A DNA stretch of 64,000 nt from Hamiltosporidium tvaerminnensis (GCA_022605425.2 JAKIMF020000004.1:1113501-1177500); one strand, 5' to 3'; positions 35,695 through 48,660 are shown, counted from the first letter of the stretch. Made by a program: numbers and translations. The notes: a model not told the origin generated them from the sequence alone.

Positions 35695-36560
35695 CATCTG
35701 CTGCAACAATTAGGCACATTTGATGGGAAAATCCTTTTTCAATTTTTTAGTAAGATGAAAAAAATCATATTTTTGGTTTTTAGATGGAATTTTGCTAACA
35801 AGCCAACGGCGAAGATACTATGAAATATCTTTTGCAAATTTTTGACTTTTTTTATAGCTAGATTGTAAACAGCGGCTTAAATCAAGTTTAATTTACATGT
35901 AAAGCCTGTAAACCTAGCCTTGCTCACTCGATTATAAAATTTATTATAAAAAAAAATTATACCCCTTAAAAAGCTTACAAACTTATTTCTTTCCTCTTTT
36001 AACTCTGAGTGTCGGGGATGAACAAATGAATGTTTTCCATTCGTTTCTTTTCATCAGTTGTAACTCGGGATTATAGAAGATTGGTCCATAGACCCGATGT
36101 GGTTTATTTATACTCCTCCACAATGGTAGGAATAATTGCAATACAAATTGTACATATTTATTACCAGGCTGAAAGTTTTTAATGTGGGCATCCTCCCTCC
36201 ACAGCCCCTTAAAATGCATAAAAAGAAAATTATAAAATTATACCTCTTGATATGAATTTGCGATTTCAAGGTTTACCATGTGTAACTCGCTAAAGTATAT
36301 ATTAGATAGAAGTCTATTAGGTTCGAAGAGAGTACATGAAGGTACGAATACAGCTGTTCATTCTTGAAATAATTGTGGTTTTATAACGACCACATCTTAG
36401 GATTCAAATTTTAACAAACTCATGGTAATTGCTTTAGGGATTAAGGAATTTAGCATACCTTTTAGATAAAACCTATGTGAGTTGGTTATTTTAGGGGGCA
36501 TCGAGAGAACTCTATCGACCAATTATCTTCTTAATGCTTTAAATGTGTTATTAACATAAG
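35695..36560 (+). repeat. Retroposon family R735, copy G, interrupted
   Basis: Decayed plus-strand copy in two parts. The first (to about 35980) ends after AAACCTAGCCTTGCTCACTC. The second resumes at about 36225 and includes TAGAAGTCTATTAGGTTCG and the AACCTATGTGAGTTGGTTAT region. An insert in the opposite orientation lies between the parts. Confidence 0.65.
35980..36219 (-). repeat. Inverted insert nested in copy G, related to the retroposon 5' end
   Basis: On the minus strand it starts with a 78-codon frame whose first part, GLWREDAHIKNFQPGNKYVQ, parallels the translated 5' end of copies A and I (WREDNHIKNFLLGNECVK-like). The following 150 bp differ from the family. It may be a related element with a different body, or part of the progenitor gene from which the retroposon took its 5' end. 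Confidence 0.5.
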
Positions 36561-36639
36561 AACAATATAACATATAATACTTTTATAAAAATTTGTAATA
36601 TTTATAAAATAAATAAAATTTATATTCTAAGCTGTTTTG

Positions 36640-37345
36640 AAGAGAGGATATCAATAAAAACTTTATACTTGCCAATGAATAGGCGAAATTCGTGTTAAGA
36701 TCATTGTATAAATTTTCGATGAGGATATCTCCTGATATATTTTCGGTTGTTTTATATGAATTTGTAGATGGAGGTCTACTAGATGGCGAAACCTTTGACG
36801 CGAATCTATTATGTAGTTTTTATGCAACCAGATCAGAGCCAAACCTGTAGATGATTTCTATGTAAAATCATATGTACTAGACCTTTTCACTCGGGCTAGA
36901 AGACTATGCGCTCGGATGATAAAAAAATAAAATCTTTAAGAGCCAGGAGAGCCAAGATACATATTATACCTGTTGAACAAATGGTACTGTTTAGTTGTAA
37001 TCCATTAAAGTCACCGAGATATATCTTAGCTAGAAATTTATTAGGTTTGGAAATTGTAGAGTGATTGAAGACGCTGCATAGTCATGAGAGGAAGCCCCGA
37101 GAATGTTTTTACCTACGAGCAAACTCTATGCAATAGACATTAACAATTGCTTGAAACGCATTGCCCATTAATTGGGTTCTACATGCCTTTTAGATGAAAG
37201 TATTTTTATTATAGGTATTTCAAGGGATATCGATGTGATGTTAGGGGCCAGTTATTTATCTTAAAATTACGTTATATCATGAAATAAATATAAAACCTGC
37301 CATTATTTTTTAAAAAGGTATGATGTTTGTAAAGAATGATATTTA
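36640..37345 (+). repeat. Retroposon family R735, copy H (moderately decayed)
   Basis: Plus-strand copy with CTTTTCACTCGGGCTAGAAG (36883), ATATATCTTAGCTAGAAAT (37019) and TATAAAACCTGCCATTATT near the end. It lies in tandem with copies G and I. Confidence 0.8.
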
Positions 37346-37514
37346 AGCTAATGAAATTGAAGGGCATATAAATTTATTTAGATTCTAATATAGATAATCA
37401 TTTTTTGAAAAAAAAATTAGTCATTAAATCTCTTAAAAAGCTTTTTGGATCTCTGAAACTTGAAATGTAGTTTATAATAAAGTAAAATATTATAGGAGTT
37501 GTCAGATATAAATG
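37346..37514. other. Spacer between retroposon copies
   Basis: AT-rich, nothing recognised. Confidence 0.4.
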
Positions 37515-38215
37515 ATGGAGGAGGATAATCACATAAAAAACTTTCTGTTTGGAAATGAGTGTGTCAAAGGGTGTGAGGATCATGTTTGGATTTTTGGTTG
37601 GATTAAAACCACACATCATCTTCATTGTTCCATGGGAATTGTTATGAGAAGGAGAGGTCTACAAAATAGCGAAACTTTTTCTACAAATGTATTTTTAGTT
37701 TTTTATGTAACCAGATTGCAGACCGCAGCTGAAATAGTAGGTAATTGCCATGTAAAAGCATAGGAACCTACCCTTGCTCACTCGGGTTAGAAGATTTAGC
37801 GCCCGGGTGATATGAAAATAAAAACCAGGAAAGCCAAGTAGCAGGTTATACCTGTTGGTATGACACTGAATTGTCTAGGTGAACTCCATATAAGTCTCGT
37901 AAATATATCTTAGCTAGAAGTTTATTGGGTTCGGAAAGTGTAGAGTAAATGAGAATGCGGCATAGTTTTGGGGTGCTTCGGCCTTCGATCACACTCCATG
38001 CAACGGACATTAACGAACTCCGGGCAACTGCCTCGCCTAGTAATTAGGTTCTACATACCTGGTAGATGAAAGGGCGTTGGGACGTATGTATCGCAGGAGG
38101 TATCGAAGGAATATTGGGTAGCAGTCATTTATGTAAAATCTAGAACTGCGTTTATGTCATGAAAACAAATATAACACTTGCCACTGTTTTAAAAGGATGT
38201 GATACTTCTAAATAA
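37515..38215 (+). mobile_element. Retroposon family R735, copy I
   Basis: Well-preserved plus-strand copy from TGGAGGAGGATAATCACAT to GATACTTCTAAATAAA. The internal frame (37512-37763) begins MMEEDNHIKNFLFGNECVK and shares the VFYVTRLQTAAE segment with copies A and K, but frames do not match along the whole length. I see no clear target-site duplication. Confidence 0.85.
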
Positions 38216-40660
38216 ATATTATATTATTCGAAAAAACTCGCTTCTTTGCTTCCCGAAAAACCAAAATAAATTTCGCCAATATGAAAATGATAATTTTTTT
38301 CACATAAATATGCATTTAGATGAATTATTTGTTTTTGCAAACAAATATTATCCTGTGTTATATAAACGGATAATCAAAAGAATAATTACAATTTATGAAA
38401 AAACCAAATATTTTTTTAAATTGCACGTGTTGAATTTTTCGATGCCATTATGTCTTTCGAAAATTATGATATAAAATGCTCTCTAGAACTCAATCCTTAC
38501 ATTTTAAAATTATGAAAATCTAAAAGAATTTTATCTAAATTATATGTAGCACCCGTCTAATAGAGCTGATTGTACATTGGAGTTTAATATAACCGTTGTA
38601 TTAATGGAAAGCAGACCGGAACTAACCTCGGTCTCTTAGAAAGCCGGCATCTTTGGCAAGCACCTTACAAGATCAAAAAAACAATTCCAGATAATGCGTG
38701 CATTGGCGACTTATGTTGGGTCCCATATATTTTCCCTTTCAAATAAACAGATATAGCCGGTTACTCCGATTTCCTGGCTTTCTGAAAAATGTCTTCATAT
38801 CACACCGGGAATAAGTTGTGTAATCCTTATGGGAAGGTTAAATTTATACTTTACATTAGAACTACCCACGAGTTAAGTTACAGTTTATAATATATTTAAA
38901 TAAAAAACGAAATTTTTTTTTGTAGAAAATATTACCGATATGTGGATTTTTCATACTCAACACAAATAGGTACAAGAGAACTGAAATAATTAAGTAAATG
39001 AGACCTTCTTCATCTTATAAAAAATTTCCGAAACAGATCAACACGTAATGTGAATTTCATCTTACTAAAACCCAACCAATAATTTATACACAAATCCAAA
39101 TTAAATAATACTTAAAGGATGTTTTCTATGTGGTCATATACTTATCCTTTGACCTATAATATAGGAATAAGTATATTAAAATATCAAATATTTCTATTAG
39201 TTGATGTAATTTAGTATTTTTTGAATTAATCACACGATAGAAATATAAAAATTTATAGTAAAGCTTTTTTAGTTTGAAAAACAACACATCTTTACTTATG
39301 AAGAAATCGGATTTCAGTGCTAGAGATAGATAAAGATTTCTTTGCTTAAATAACTAACCAAAACATCAGACTTTCTTGTTTAAGTATTAGTTTAATTTTT
39401 TCTAAATGACTTTCACCTTGAATCATTATTTTACAAAACTCTAAGAATTAGCATAAAGGTAACTTTGAATTTTTAGGAAAATGCTTGTGAATTTCGAATA
39501 ACTTGTTCAATATATATCATTAATAGATTAACAAGGCAGATAATCTCATGATATTATATATTTTATCTTGTTGATGTTTTCATCAAAACTAGAACAGTTT
39601 ACCAACCAATTTATTTCAAACATTTTAGCATACAAACCCTTATTCTTTTAGACTCTGTAATATCATAATTCGATTTCTGGATAATGAAGTTGTATTTTTA
39701 TAATAAAATTATAGTTTTCCTAAGTAAATTTCATCTTTGGTGTTATAAAAGACTTAAATTCATCTATTTCCATAAAAATATTGTTTTCTTTTGTTTTTTC
39801 AACTAAAATTATTAACTTCCACATTATTTTAATTTTAATTTTGAAAATATTATGAATTATCCAAAAAAAACTAACTTGCCAAGGCTCACTCAAGGTAACA
39901 ACAACAAGAATTTTTTAAAAAATCAAAGCATTAAAACATTTGGCTTTATAATTGTTTAAAACGCTTTTTGAAAAAAAACTTGGTCTTATAATAACAAACA
40001 AACCAATAATAGTCTAATTATGAAATTTATACAAACATATAATCTAGATTTTCAAAGTGATAACGATTATAAATCAATTGCGTTTAATTATAAAAATAGT
40101 TAATAAAACAAATGATATTAAAAATATTACAACAAAAATTCTTAAATAAAAGACTTACTAGGATAAAATTTTAATCACTATATGCGTTTCTAATTTAATA
40201 TAATTGATTCTGTGTCTTTACGTTTTTTTACATTTGATTTTTGATTTTGAATCTATGGTTTGTTTCCCTTCATTTCTCTACAATTTATTCTTCGATAATT
40301 TGAATTTATATGCATAATATAGCCTAGTATATTTATTTGGATGTTGGAAAATTTATTCGTTTCGGGTAATGCCTACTTCTTTAATTAAAGTTATATTCGT
40401 TCTTCTTAGTGAACATCTGTATTTGTTTTGAGTTCAAATCATTTTCATAGAAAAGAAAATAAATTTTGAAAATGCTATATTATATATTGCCTAAATATAT
40501 ACTTCAATTATAACTGATATCTGCGTTTATTAGGCACATAATATAGTGTTAAAACAATAATCTCAGAAGTTTAAAGAGTAATGATATTCAAATACTATGT
40601 ATATAAAGCGTTTTACAACATCAGTAAACAAGTATTGATTCTTAAAGGTTTAGTATAACA
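38216..40660. other. AT-rich stretch with a GC-richer patch holding a retroposon fragment
   Basis: A GC-richer patch at 38540-38880 includes AACAGATATAGCCGGTTACT and TTTCCTGGCTTTCTG (about 38750-38797), a short inverted remnant of the R735 family. The rest has no recognised feature. A 91-codon frame at 38199-38474 has no support beyond length. Confidence 0.45.
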
Positions 40661-41325
40661 ATTTTAAGTGATGTTTGATTTGTTTTGCGACAAAAACCGT
40701 CTAAGCTTGATTTTTCAAATTTTATACATTATATTTTTTAGGATTCTCTTTCTGCTTCTTATAGTTCTTTTTTGTTTTAAAAAAAATAATTATTTAGACA
40801 AACTATATACAATCAATTCCAGTATGCCCTCTAATATAGTCTTTTTCGAATATTTTTGTCTCCAATCGACAAATTTCGCAGTAAATTTCGGATACCACGA
40901 TATAGACACTTTCATACTTTAGTCCAAAACATGTTTCTAAGTTAGGTGCAAATATAACCCTTTTCGGCTTTGGCTTTTTCCTCCAATTCTTAAGCATCCA
41001 TAAAATGTTTTTATAACCATTATTTTTCGAAGTTAGCTTTAAATAGTTTAGAATAAAATTTTATATTCGTCATATACGTTGAAATATTTGTGCTCTTACA
41101 ATTTTTTATAAAAGAACGATTTGATTAAAATTATACAGTAAGAAAATAAATGACAAATATATGCGATTACCTAAAGAAAAAAATAGTTATCATTTACTAT
41201 TTTATTAAAAAAATTATAGCAAACACTCTTTCATTGAAGAATTATGAATAAAATCAAATATTACTTCTCTATTCGAGGTTGGTAATAGTGTTAAAAAAAG
41301 TATTATCAATAATTAAACCAAATAT
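40661..41325. other. Stretch with one small hydrophobic frame
   Basis: The frame at 40668-40922 (plus, 84 codons) has one strong hydrophobic segment, but no homolog in the window and no start signal. I would not call it a gene. Confidence 0.35.
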
Positions 41326-41745
41326 TTAATGAACTGGATTGTAATATAAATATAACGCTTCAGAAAAAATAAAAATATCTAATAAAAGTATAAAAAAAAT
41401 TGATATTAGATAGAAGATTATTTCGCTCCAATAAGAAGATCTCAATACATTTTTTAAATCCAGAATTAAATAGAGCAAAAAAACTATTTTTATAATTATT
41501 GAAAAAAAATTCATGAATGCAAGTTTCTCTGAATTATTTTCTATCGAAATTAAAATTTCTATCAAATTGAGAATCAACAAAATCGTCATTAATATATAAA
41601 ATAAAATTTGGATCACGATGTCTTTTTTTTGAAGATTAGAATTGTTTTCTTGGTTTGTGTTTAATGATTCGTTCGATGAATTCAAGCGAAAATAATTGTT
41701 TTGGTCGTGTAAATTCACGGGATTTAGTATCAAAGATGGATTCAT
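41326..41745 (-). CDS. Small membrane protein, family with paralogs at 48917 and 19821
   Basis: A 139-residue protein starting MNPSLILNPVN. The frame extends further upstream, but the ATG inside CCATATAATGAAT is shared with both paralogs and gives matching lengths. The N-terminal 50 residues are polar with the conserved NSSNESLNTNQENN and LQKKDI. Three hydrophobic segments follow (about 52-72, 82-102 and 112-132), the second containing FFSIIIKIVFLLYLILDLKN. I do not recognise the family. The polar head and three-helix tail suggest an integral membrane protein with a cytosolic N-terminus. It sits in a duplicated segment with an R4/Dong relic upstream. Confidence 0.65.
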   Translation of the reverse strand: MNPSLILNPVNLHDQNNYFRLNSSNESLNTNQENNSNLQKKDIVIQILFYILMTILLILNLIEILISIENNSEKLAFMNFFSIIIKIVFLLYLILDLKNVLRSSYWSEIIFYLISIFFILLLDIFIFSEALYLYYNPVH

Positions 41746-42479
41746 TATATGGAACCCACCGATTTTTTTAAAAATATAATTTATCATCTTAATAAAATAT
41801 TTGCTGTATTGAGAATTCAATATTACTAAAAATGAATAACTTATAAATTATGCTAAAAAATCGCAAAAACTTTTGTTAAGAGGTTTTTAAGCATAAATGT
41901 ATCCAATTAAAGATTACCAATTCATTTATTCTTTCATATCTTTTTTTCTACTTAAAATATTCTGTTACCTGGTCGTTTTATTAAAAGTCATTTTCCAAAT
42001 TAAAATGTGTTTTTAATCGTAATTCTTTGCAATAATCGGCATTTACCAATTTTAAGCCTTTAAGCAAGAACAATTGCTTGCTAATCTGTGTATCTGATCA
42101 GCGCATTTTTCTCAATGCAGCTCTGCACTCTGATCGAATTGTTAAGTTATTTCACTACTCTTTATGCATTCAACTCGCCATCAATCAAACGAAACAATTT
42201 ATACTATTCTTTTTGAAATCAATATCTTGATTTATCTTAGTATTTTTGTTGAATACACGTTTTTTTAGTATATTATTAAAATATTTCGTCATTATATATT
42301 GCTTTGTTCAAAAATTACGAAATATTTATGCCTCGAATTTATACATAAGACTACTTCTGTAACTACCAGATCCTAAATCTTACTCTCAAATCTGAAGGTT
42401 TATCTATTTGACAAAAGTTTCGTAAAGATAATTCAGTAAGTATCTTAGTAATAAATTCTTAATCCTATTTAAGTATTAA
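41746..42479. other. Upstream region of the membrane-protein gene, duplicated at 49.3-51.2 kb
   Basis: The block nearest the start (41800-41860) and blocks at 42078-42140 and 42270-42310 (ATTAAAATATTTCGTCATTA) recur upstream of the paralog at 48917. No gene of its own. Confidence 0.6.
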
Positions 42480-45400
42480 GGTGTGTGATTTGGAAAATGC
42501 ATCTCGATTGAAGCTTTGTACCATATTTTATTCCTATACACTCGTTTAGAGAATTTCTTGAACTGAGTGATTATAATTCATTTTTTTTGACATAAATTTG
42601 AATTTATTTAAAAGATTTGGATGTTGAAACATGAAAAATTTGTTGTAATGATGCGTATAGTTGAGTCTAATTTTTTTTCGTTCTTACCTGTTGATTTCAT
42701 TATTAGCTTTGAAAACCTTATCAATCAGATACTCAATTTCCGCAAGCCAGAGTATTTTTATATTCTGTATAGAGCAAAGAAATTCTTTCTAAGTTTACAC
42801 ACAACTTTTTTTTCTTTAGTCACTATCCACAATTAGGACATAAAATGACTAGTTTTTTCTAGCATTCTATAATTTTAAAAGCAGTTTGAGTTTTTCTATT
42901 CATTCATATAAATTAACTAGTTGAGGCTCATCTAATTTCTTCTTTGTTCTTCTCTGCGAACACAAAATTTACTTTTAAGTAGTCTTTTATTCGAATACTA
43001 AAAATTTTTAAATTATTCTCAACTTTTGGTATTTGGGCTCTTTTGGTGATTTTCTTTGGTTTTTCAAGAAAATCTCAATGTAGCAAAAGCATAATTCGAT
43101 TTTAAACTTAACACTTTTAGACTTTTCCAAGTTTTTTTTTGAGATGGAGTAGACAATATTTGAATCCGGTGCTTAAAATTTATATTTCTTATAGCAAGTT
43201 CGTTTTTACACCATCTTACTTTAGAGTCGCCAAGCCAAAATCAAACTACTTTTATGGGATAATTAATTAAAAATATTGCCTCCTAGGGAATTACATATGT
43301 AGGGTTTGGGTATTTGATCTCGTGCAACGGAGCTTCCCTGGTGATGGTATAAATTTCGTCTGTACATATGCTACATGTTTTTGTGTTAGAAGCACTAAAT
43401 ATGTTAATTGATCGAGTCTATTTATATATCCATTTCCCTTTAAAAGACAGTTTATTTCCAGACTGACGATCATTTAATATTTATTCCATCTATTTATTTT
43501 TAAAACGTGTTGTTTATAAATTTTTAAACTTATTGGTCCTCTTTTCGATGTTTTTTTTCAGAATTAAGCAAGGCCAAAGTTAACCAATGAGCAAGAGATG
43601 ATTTGCAATGTGATTAATTTAGTTTTTATTGTCCTTTTTAGGTATTTCTGATGTAACTTTCGGCTTAATACTTGAAGATATAACACAAAGAATAAAACTG
43701 AAAAATCAATTTTTTCCAAAAACTTTTTTTAATTTTTGTTTCATAATTTATTAGTTCTTACTGATTTATCCATTTGATTTAAAATTACGACCTCTATAAA
43801 TTTAATATTTAATCCGGTAAGTTCGGATTTCAATGCATTATTTAAGACAAACTTGCCCCATTGCAAGGTTTAAAATACTTTTTAGCTAGTGGTTCATATT
43901 GACTTCTTTAATAAGTCTCGATGTCTAGATACTCTTTATTTTTAATACCAGGGAATTGAAAGGTATGCCTTCTAGTTTTAATATTAAAATTTTCATACAG
44001 ATATCCGAAAAAATAAATTACTTCGTAATAATTTTTTTTGGAAAAATATTCAAATACATTACCGAAATTTTATAAGGTTTTTCAGCTATACATAATTAAA
44101 TTCAGTACATCATATTTCTTAAGGTTTTATTTCGGTTTCGGCACTAAAATTCTAAGTAAAAAGATTTTCTACAATGAAATACAAAATAAATATTTACGAA
44201 TCTAAATTAACAGATAAGCACGTGGAGTTATTATTGCCAATTTCTACGATTGTTTAGATCGTCAAGTTCAAGAAATTATTTTTAAAATCTTTTAATTAAC
44301 TCGTTCTCTCAAGTAATTAATCCTGCCATACTTCTTTTGCTATTCCATTTTTAATATTTAGAATAAATAATAATAAAAATAATGTTCAAAAAAAGTCGCT
44401 TGCTATATAGATTTTTGTTGTATTACAAATTCAATATATAAATTATCTATAATTGTAGATTTTTGTTGTATTGCAAATTCAATAATAAATTAACTATAAT
44501 TGTAGATTTTTTATATAATGCTCATATTTTTTGGATTATTCGTATAAAAATACCTCATCTACAAAAAATATCGTGAAGGACCAGATAAATGAGTCTACGA
44601 TCTAAAGGTTAAACCTCATGCTCTATTGAAGCATGTGTTCGACAAATTTTACAATGCATTTGGATTGTTATATAGCTCTTTGTTTAAATGAGCCTTGTAC
44701 TAACACTATTTTTTGCCTTTTAAAACCTGCGACCACATTATATCGGTTATCGGCCAGTAGAACTAGCTATTTAATTTCTACATGAATGACTTTTGCAATA
44801 CACATAGTGGTCAGCGTGTAAAGGTTTAACATACGAGAAATTAGATGTATTGAGTCCCTTTCTGTAGTCAAACTTGAATATCAGAGAACTCGATTTCGAT
44901 AAAACTAATTAGGTAAAGAGAGATTTTCTTAAACAAAAAATAACTTTGGTAATATCGTAAAGATATTTATTAAGAATTTTAAGATTTCTAATTTAAATGC
45001 AGATACACTCAAATCAACAGCTTCTAATTAAAGCTGATTAATGATACATACAAATATTTGAATTGAGGAAACGACTGTTGGCAAGTATCTGAAAGTTTTC
45101 AAATGCTTATCCTACGTAAAAATTAATTCTTTTTGTTAGACATTGTGAAAAAATTCAAAATTTTGTTTAAATGCACAACATCTTAGAATTCGTAGCTCTC
45201 AGAATGCCTGATAATATACACCTCGAGATAACCTAAACATAAAGATTTCTATTTTGAAGGTTTTCCTACCGTCTCACCGGAATAGTTTCGGTAAGCGCAT
45301 TCACAAGATAATTATTTTTTTAATGAAACCTTTAACGATAATATGTCGCGTTTAGATCCAATTAATCTCTCGCCTTCGTTTTTGAAATTTTTTTGTCTGA

Positions 45401-46020
45401 TGAGACGAGTTTTTCATGTATGCTTTGATGAGAATATCATTTTTAGGTTTAAACACCAAGATTTACCCTTGAATTTTCTTTACCTGTAAAACCTGGCTTC
45501 TCGTTACGTGTTTTCTTTTCTTAACATACTTAATGCACCTGGAAGATTCGCTTTACATCCGATTTTATCGTCGGTATATCAGTTCGGATATAAATCGACT
45601 ATTCGAGCAATTAAATTCAGAATTATGCTTTCAAATAGGCTTTTAACATTTTTGCTTATGAACTACTCGTTTTCTGTTTTCCTTCTCTTATATTTCTTTG
45701 ATTGTTTTAAATACTTTCTATAGAGCCTTTTGACAAGATTTCATTTATCTTTAAACATTGCTCGCATAAGGAAAAGCTAGTAAATGGTACTTAATATTCT
45801 CTTTTGGCCGGGTTATTTTGCTCGCTACCAAATCCAGGGTTTTTTGGCACATCCATATTTCTACATGAAAAAATCTCTTTATGTTATTTTTATCCCTTTT
45901 CAACATTCCTAAGATTAAACCAAACCTTGTCTGTGCTGCAAAAAGAACTTCGAATAAATTTCCGACCCTTAGATTCAACAATTCTGAGTATAGTTCGAAG
46001 TACTATTAGTCTTTGAAAAT
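42480..46020 (-). mobile_element. Heavily decayed R4/Dong-like retrotransposon
   Basis: Nucleotide blocks align in order with the 32.6-35.0 kb copy: TTCTTGAACTGAGTGA (42557), ACTAGTTGAGGCTCATCTAA (42916), CAATGAGCAAGAGATGATTT (43585) and AATATCGTAAAGATATTTAT (44951). Stops occur everywhere. Beyond 45030, where the other copy is truncated, the minus strand keeps protein-like pieces (LIRQKNFKNEGERLIGSK near 45400; FHVEIWMCQKTLDLVASK near 45870), possibly the otherwise missing 5' coding region. That last part is inference. Confidence 0.75.
44404..44510 (+). repeat. Tandem duplication of a 55-60 bp unit
   Basis: Two copies of TAGATTTTTGTTGTATT(A/G)CAAATTCAAT followed by TATAATTG, plus the start of a third, inside the decayed retrotransposon. 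Confidence 0.7.
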
Positions 46021-47618
46021 AGGTAAACACGGGCGATTTTATTACTAGCTTTATATCTGGCTCATAGGGTTCTTCACTTAATTGTTTTTAGGTGTAGATA
46101 ACAAGGGCATGTTGTTAATAAAACATATCGACATGCTTGATTTACACTATGATTGTTCTATAAATGCGTTTCGAATGACAGGTGGGTGTGCTGGGGAGCC
46201 TGTTGGTGGCTATTTTTTTAGATGATTTGCTCGCTTTTTTACTTTATTATCTTCTTTGCAGGTTCCATCACTTTTTTTCTTTTTAGCTACCTTCATTTTT
46301 TTATACCTTTTCAAATATACAAATTATCAAATAAAATACATTTTTTCATGCCTAACTATTTTACTGTTTTCTATTTTTTTAGCTTTTATTATGTTTACAA
46401 ATCGAAAGAAGTATTGGCTTTTAGATATATAGCTAAACAGCATAAAACAGTCTATAAATGTATCGAGGCTTTCTATTCTTAGGTTTTTTTTCTTTTGTGT
46501 TTATATTTTATATACTAGATAACTTTATTGTAACTAAAATGTGAATGTGTATATATTGTATAAATAAAGAAAAAAAATTCAACGACATATTTTAAATTCG
46601 GTCAGCATAAAGAATCGTGTAAATCTTAAGAGATCTAATAATAAATATCTGAAACTTTACTTGGTTAATGATTTCATGAATACGCAAAAACTTTCATTTA
46701 ATAAAAAATAAAACATTAGACTTCAAAATTGGTAAATGAATTATTTAAATTTCTATATTTAAACATTGTTTTTCGGTGCTGATACTACCTAAGACAGCCA
46801 TCGTTTCAAAAATAATCTTTTTGAGCTGCTTTCAATTACTAATTATCAAGTTATAGACGATGGAGTAAAATCAAAGAGCGGAAGCTTAGTAGAAAGGGCA
46901 AAATAGGTTATAAAATATATGACGGAAGAATAAAATTGATTAAATAGAGCTAAAAAGTGGATCAGGCTTTAAAAAAGAGTTTGCGCATATAAATGCGCAA
47001 AAGACGATGCCATAAAGATATCAAAATTTGTGCTTTTCTCTTGGAAATTAGGTTTTAATAATTCCCTTCGTTTAGCATAATAGCAGAAAACAAAGCAAGG
47101 CTAATTTAATGGTACCTACTATTAAATAAGTTTCTGTTGTGTTACTAGAATTAGAATGCGCATGGTAACCAAGCTTAGTGATTGCTCCGAAGCGTAGGAT
47201 AAAACAACAGAACAGTAACACCCATAATTACCTCGAATAAATCTAAATATCGATAATTATAGAACATTTCCGCAAATTTGTAAATTTTATTTCTAAATCT
47301 TAGAGAAAAAAGGCATATTAAAAATGAATTAACCGAGTCTGGAGCTTTTTGTCTGTTGTTAAAAGGGCCTAATAAAATTTCCTGTACATAAATATAAAGA
47401 ATATGTCCAATTTTGACTCTTTTTAGGTTAAATTAGTTCTTATTATGACATATATTTTGAGAAATAACATTCTTGAAGGAGAATAATGAAATTGATTAGA
47501 ACAGTTTACAAGTACCTAAAAAATTGCATTTAAACTTTTCTTTAGCGAATACATCTATGCCCATTTTTTATATGCCAAAATATCTTATACAATGATAACA
47601 GATTTTTTTAGAAATTGA
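46021..47618. other. AT-rich stretch with no supported gene
   Basis: A hydrophobic 86-codon frame at 46222-46482 (plus) could encode a small membrane protein, but nothing else supports it. The remainder shows no recognised element. Confidence 0.4.
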
Positions 47619-47912
47619 TTAAATTACCCAATTATATAAACGGTTTTTAAATTGATCTCTATTAAATTTAAGAAGAAAATCACTCCATTTGTTTTGAATA
47701 TCTGTCGATTCAAAGGCGAATAATAGTAAATAACGGAGAGCTAAAAATACAAAAATGTAACCAGAGATATAAAAGCACAAAGGGAATGCACTTTCCCGTA
47801 TGCCTTTTATAATCCCTGCCAAAAAAGCTATTATAATGGTAAGAAATGCTTCGAAAGCATATATACAACAAAGAAGTACAGTATTTAGGCTGTACGATGA
47901 CATTGATGACAT
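47619..47912 (-). CDS. Small hydrophobic protein, unknown
   Basis: A 97-residue frame with two or three hydrophobic segments (about residues 10-33 and 43-68) and a polar tail (STDIQNKWSDFLLKFNRDQF). I do not recognise it. The tail has a weak resemblance to the frame at 53016-53231, so the two may be diverged members of one family. A start at 47912 follows an in-frame stop about 13 codons upstream. It may equally be a gene relic. Confidence 0.3.
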   Translation of the reverse strand: MSSMSSYSLNTVLLCCIYAFEAFLTIIIAFLAGIIKGIRESAFPLCFYISGYIFVFLALRYLLLFAFESTDIQNKWSDFLLKFNRDQFKNRLYNWVI

Positions 47913-48059
47913 AGCGAAAAAGATTAAACCGCTCTGCAGATCTATCAGGAAGATTGAACATGAAACACGAAAGGCAGAGTTTCATACGACCGAAAAAAAC
48001 AGAGTACATGATGACTCCGAGAAATCTGGATAATATTGCCTTTATACGTAAATTCTAAC

Positions 48060-48660
48060 CACTTCGAGATTATAGCTTTTTATTGAATATCTAGGAGTGC
48101 TTCTGACAAATAATAGTAGAATGTTGCAGGAAATAATGCATATATTGACTCACAAGAAATCCTATAATCATGACCTTTAAGCGGTGAAGCAAAAAATAAC
48201 ACATATGAATATTTTGAGATCCATAGTGATGTACGGCTACAAAACTTAAATATTGGCAAAGCGTAATGAAGTGATGTTACGCATTAAGGTCAAAAGATTC
48301 ATCAAAATTTGCGAGCCAATAATAAACCAGCAAGAATGTGGAGAACACGTAAGAAATTGAGCCCCAGCATTTATTTTGGTATAAAGAATGGGTAAACGAT
48401 GTTAAAAGAACAAGAATCCGACGACTACGCCATCTGGAGGAATGCTAGAAAGAAAAGCATTGAAAAGAGGTTATATGTATAATCCCAATGTCGATGCTTT
48501 CTGGTCGTTCCAAAACTAGATGGCTAGATGATTTAAAAACAAAATCTCAGTAACTTTGGTTAAGACGAATGGAAAATATTTTGCTTCATCATGACAATCA
48601 AAAGTTTATAGCAAATGAGACCAAGGCTCTTAATGAGCTGCAAATCATTGAGTAACTATG
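48060..48660 (+). pseudogene. Relic of the C-terminal end of a second LINE-type reverse transcriptase
   Basis: Plus-strand pieces in changing frames follow the well-known end of many LINE RTs. YLGVLLTNNSRMLQEIMHI (48092) is followed by ILRSIVMYGYKT with a stop in place of Trp near 48245, then AKRNEVMLRIKVKRFIKICE. After frame changes, RIRRLRHLEEC (48412) and RSKTRWLDDLK (48506) follow. The common family form is LMYGSETW...RRLRWLGHVERM...GRPRKRWLDDL. This differs from the R4/Dong copies. Many stops make it long dead. Confidence 0.7.

Noticed and set aside
40370-40450. GAGTTCAAATC, a B-box-like sequence considered as part of a tRNA gene
   Set aside because: No A box or acceptor pairing at the required distance.
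45508-45723. 71-codon plus-strand frame
   Set aside because: Lies within the decayed retrotransposon region, whose coding sense is the minus strand.
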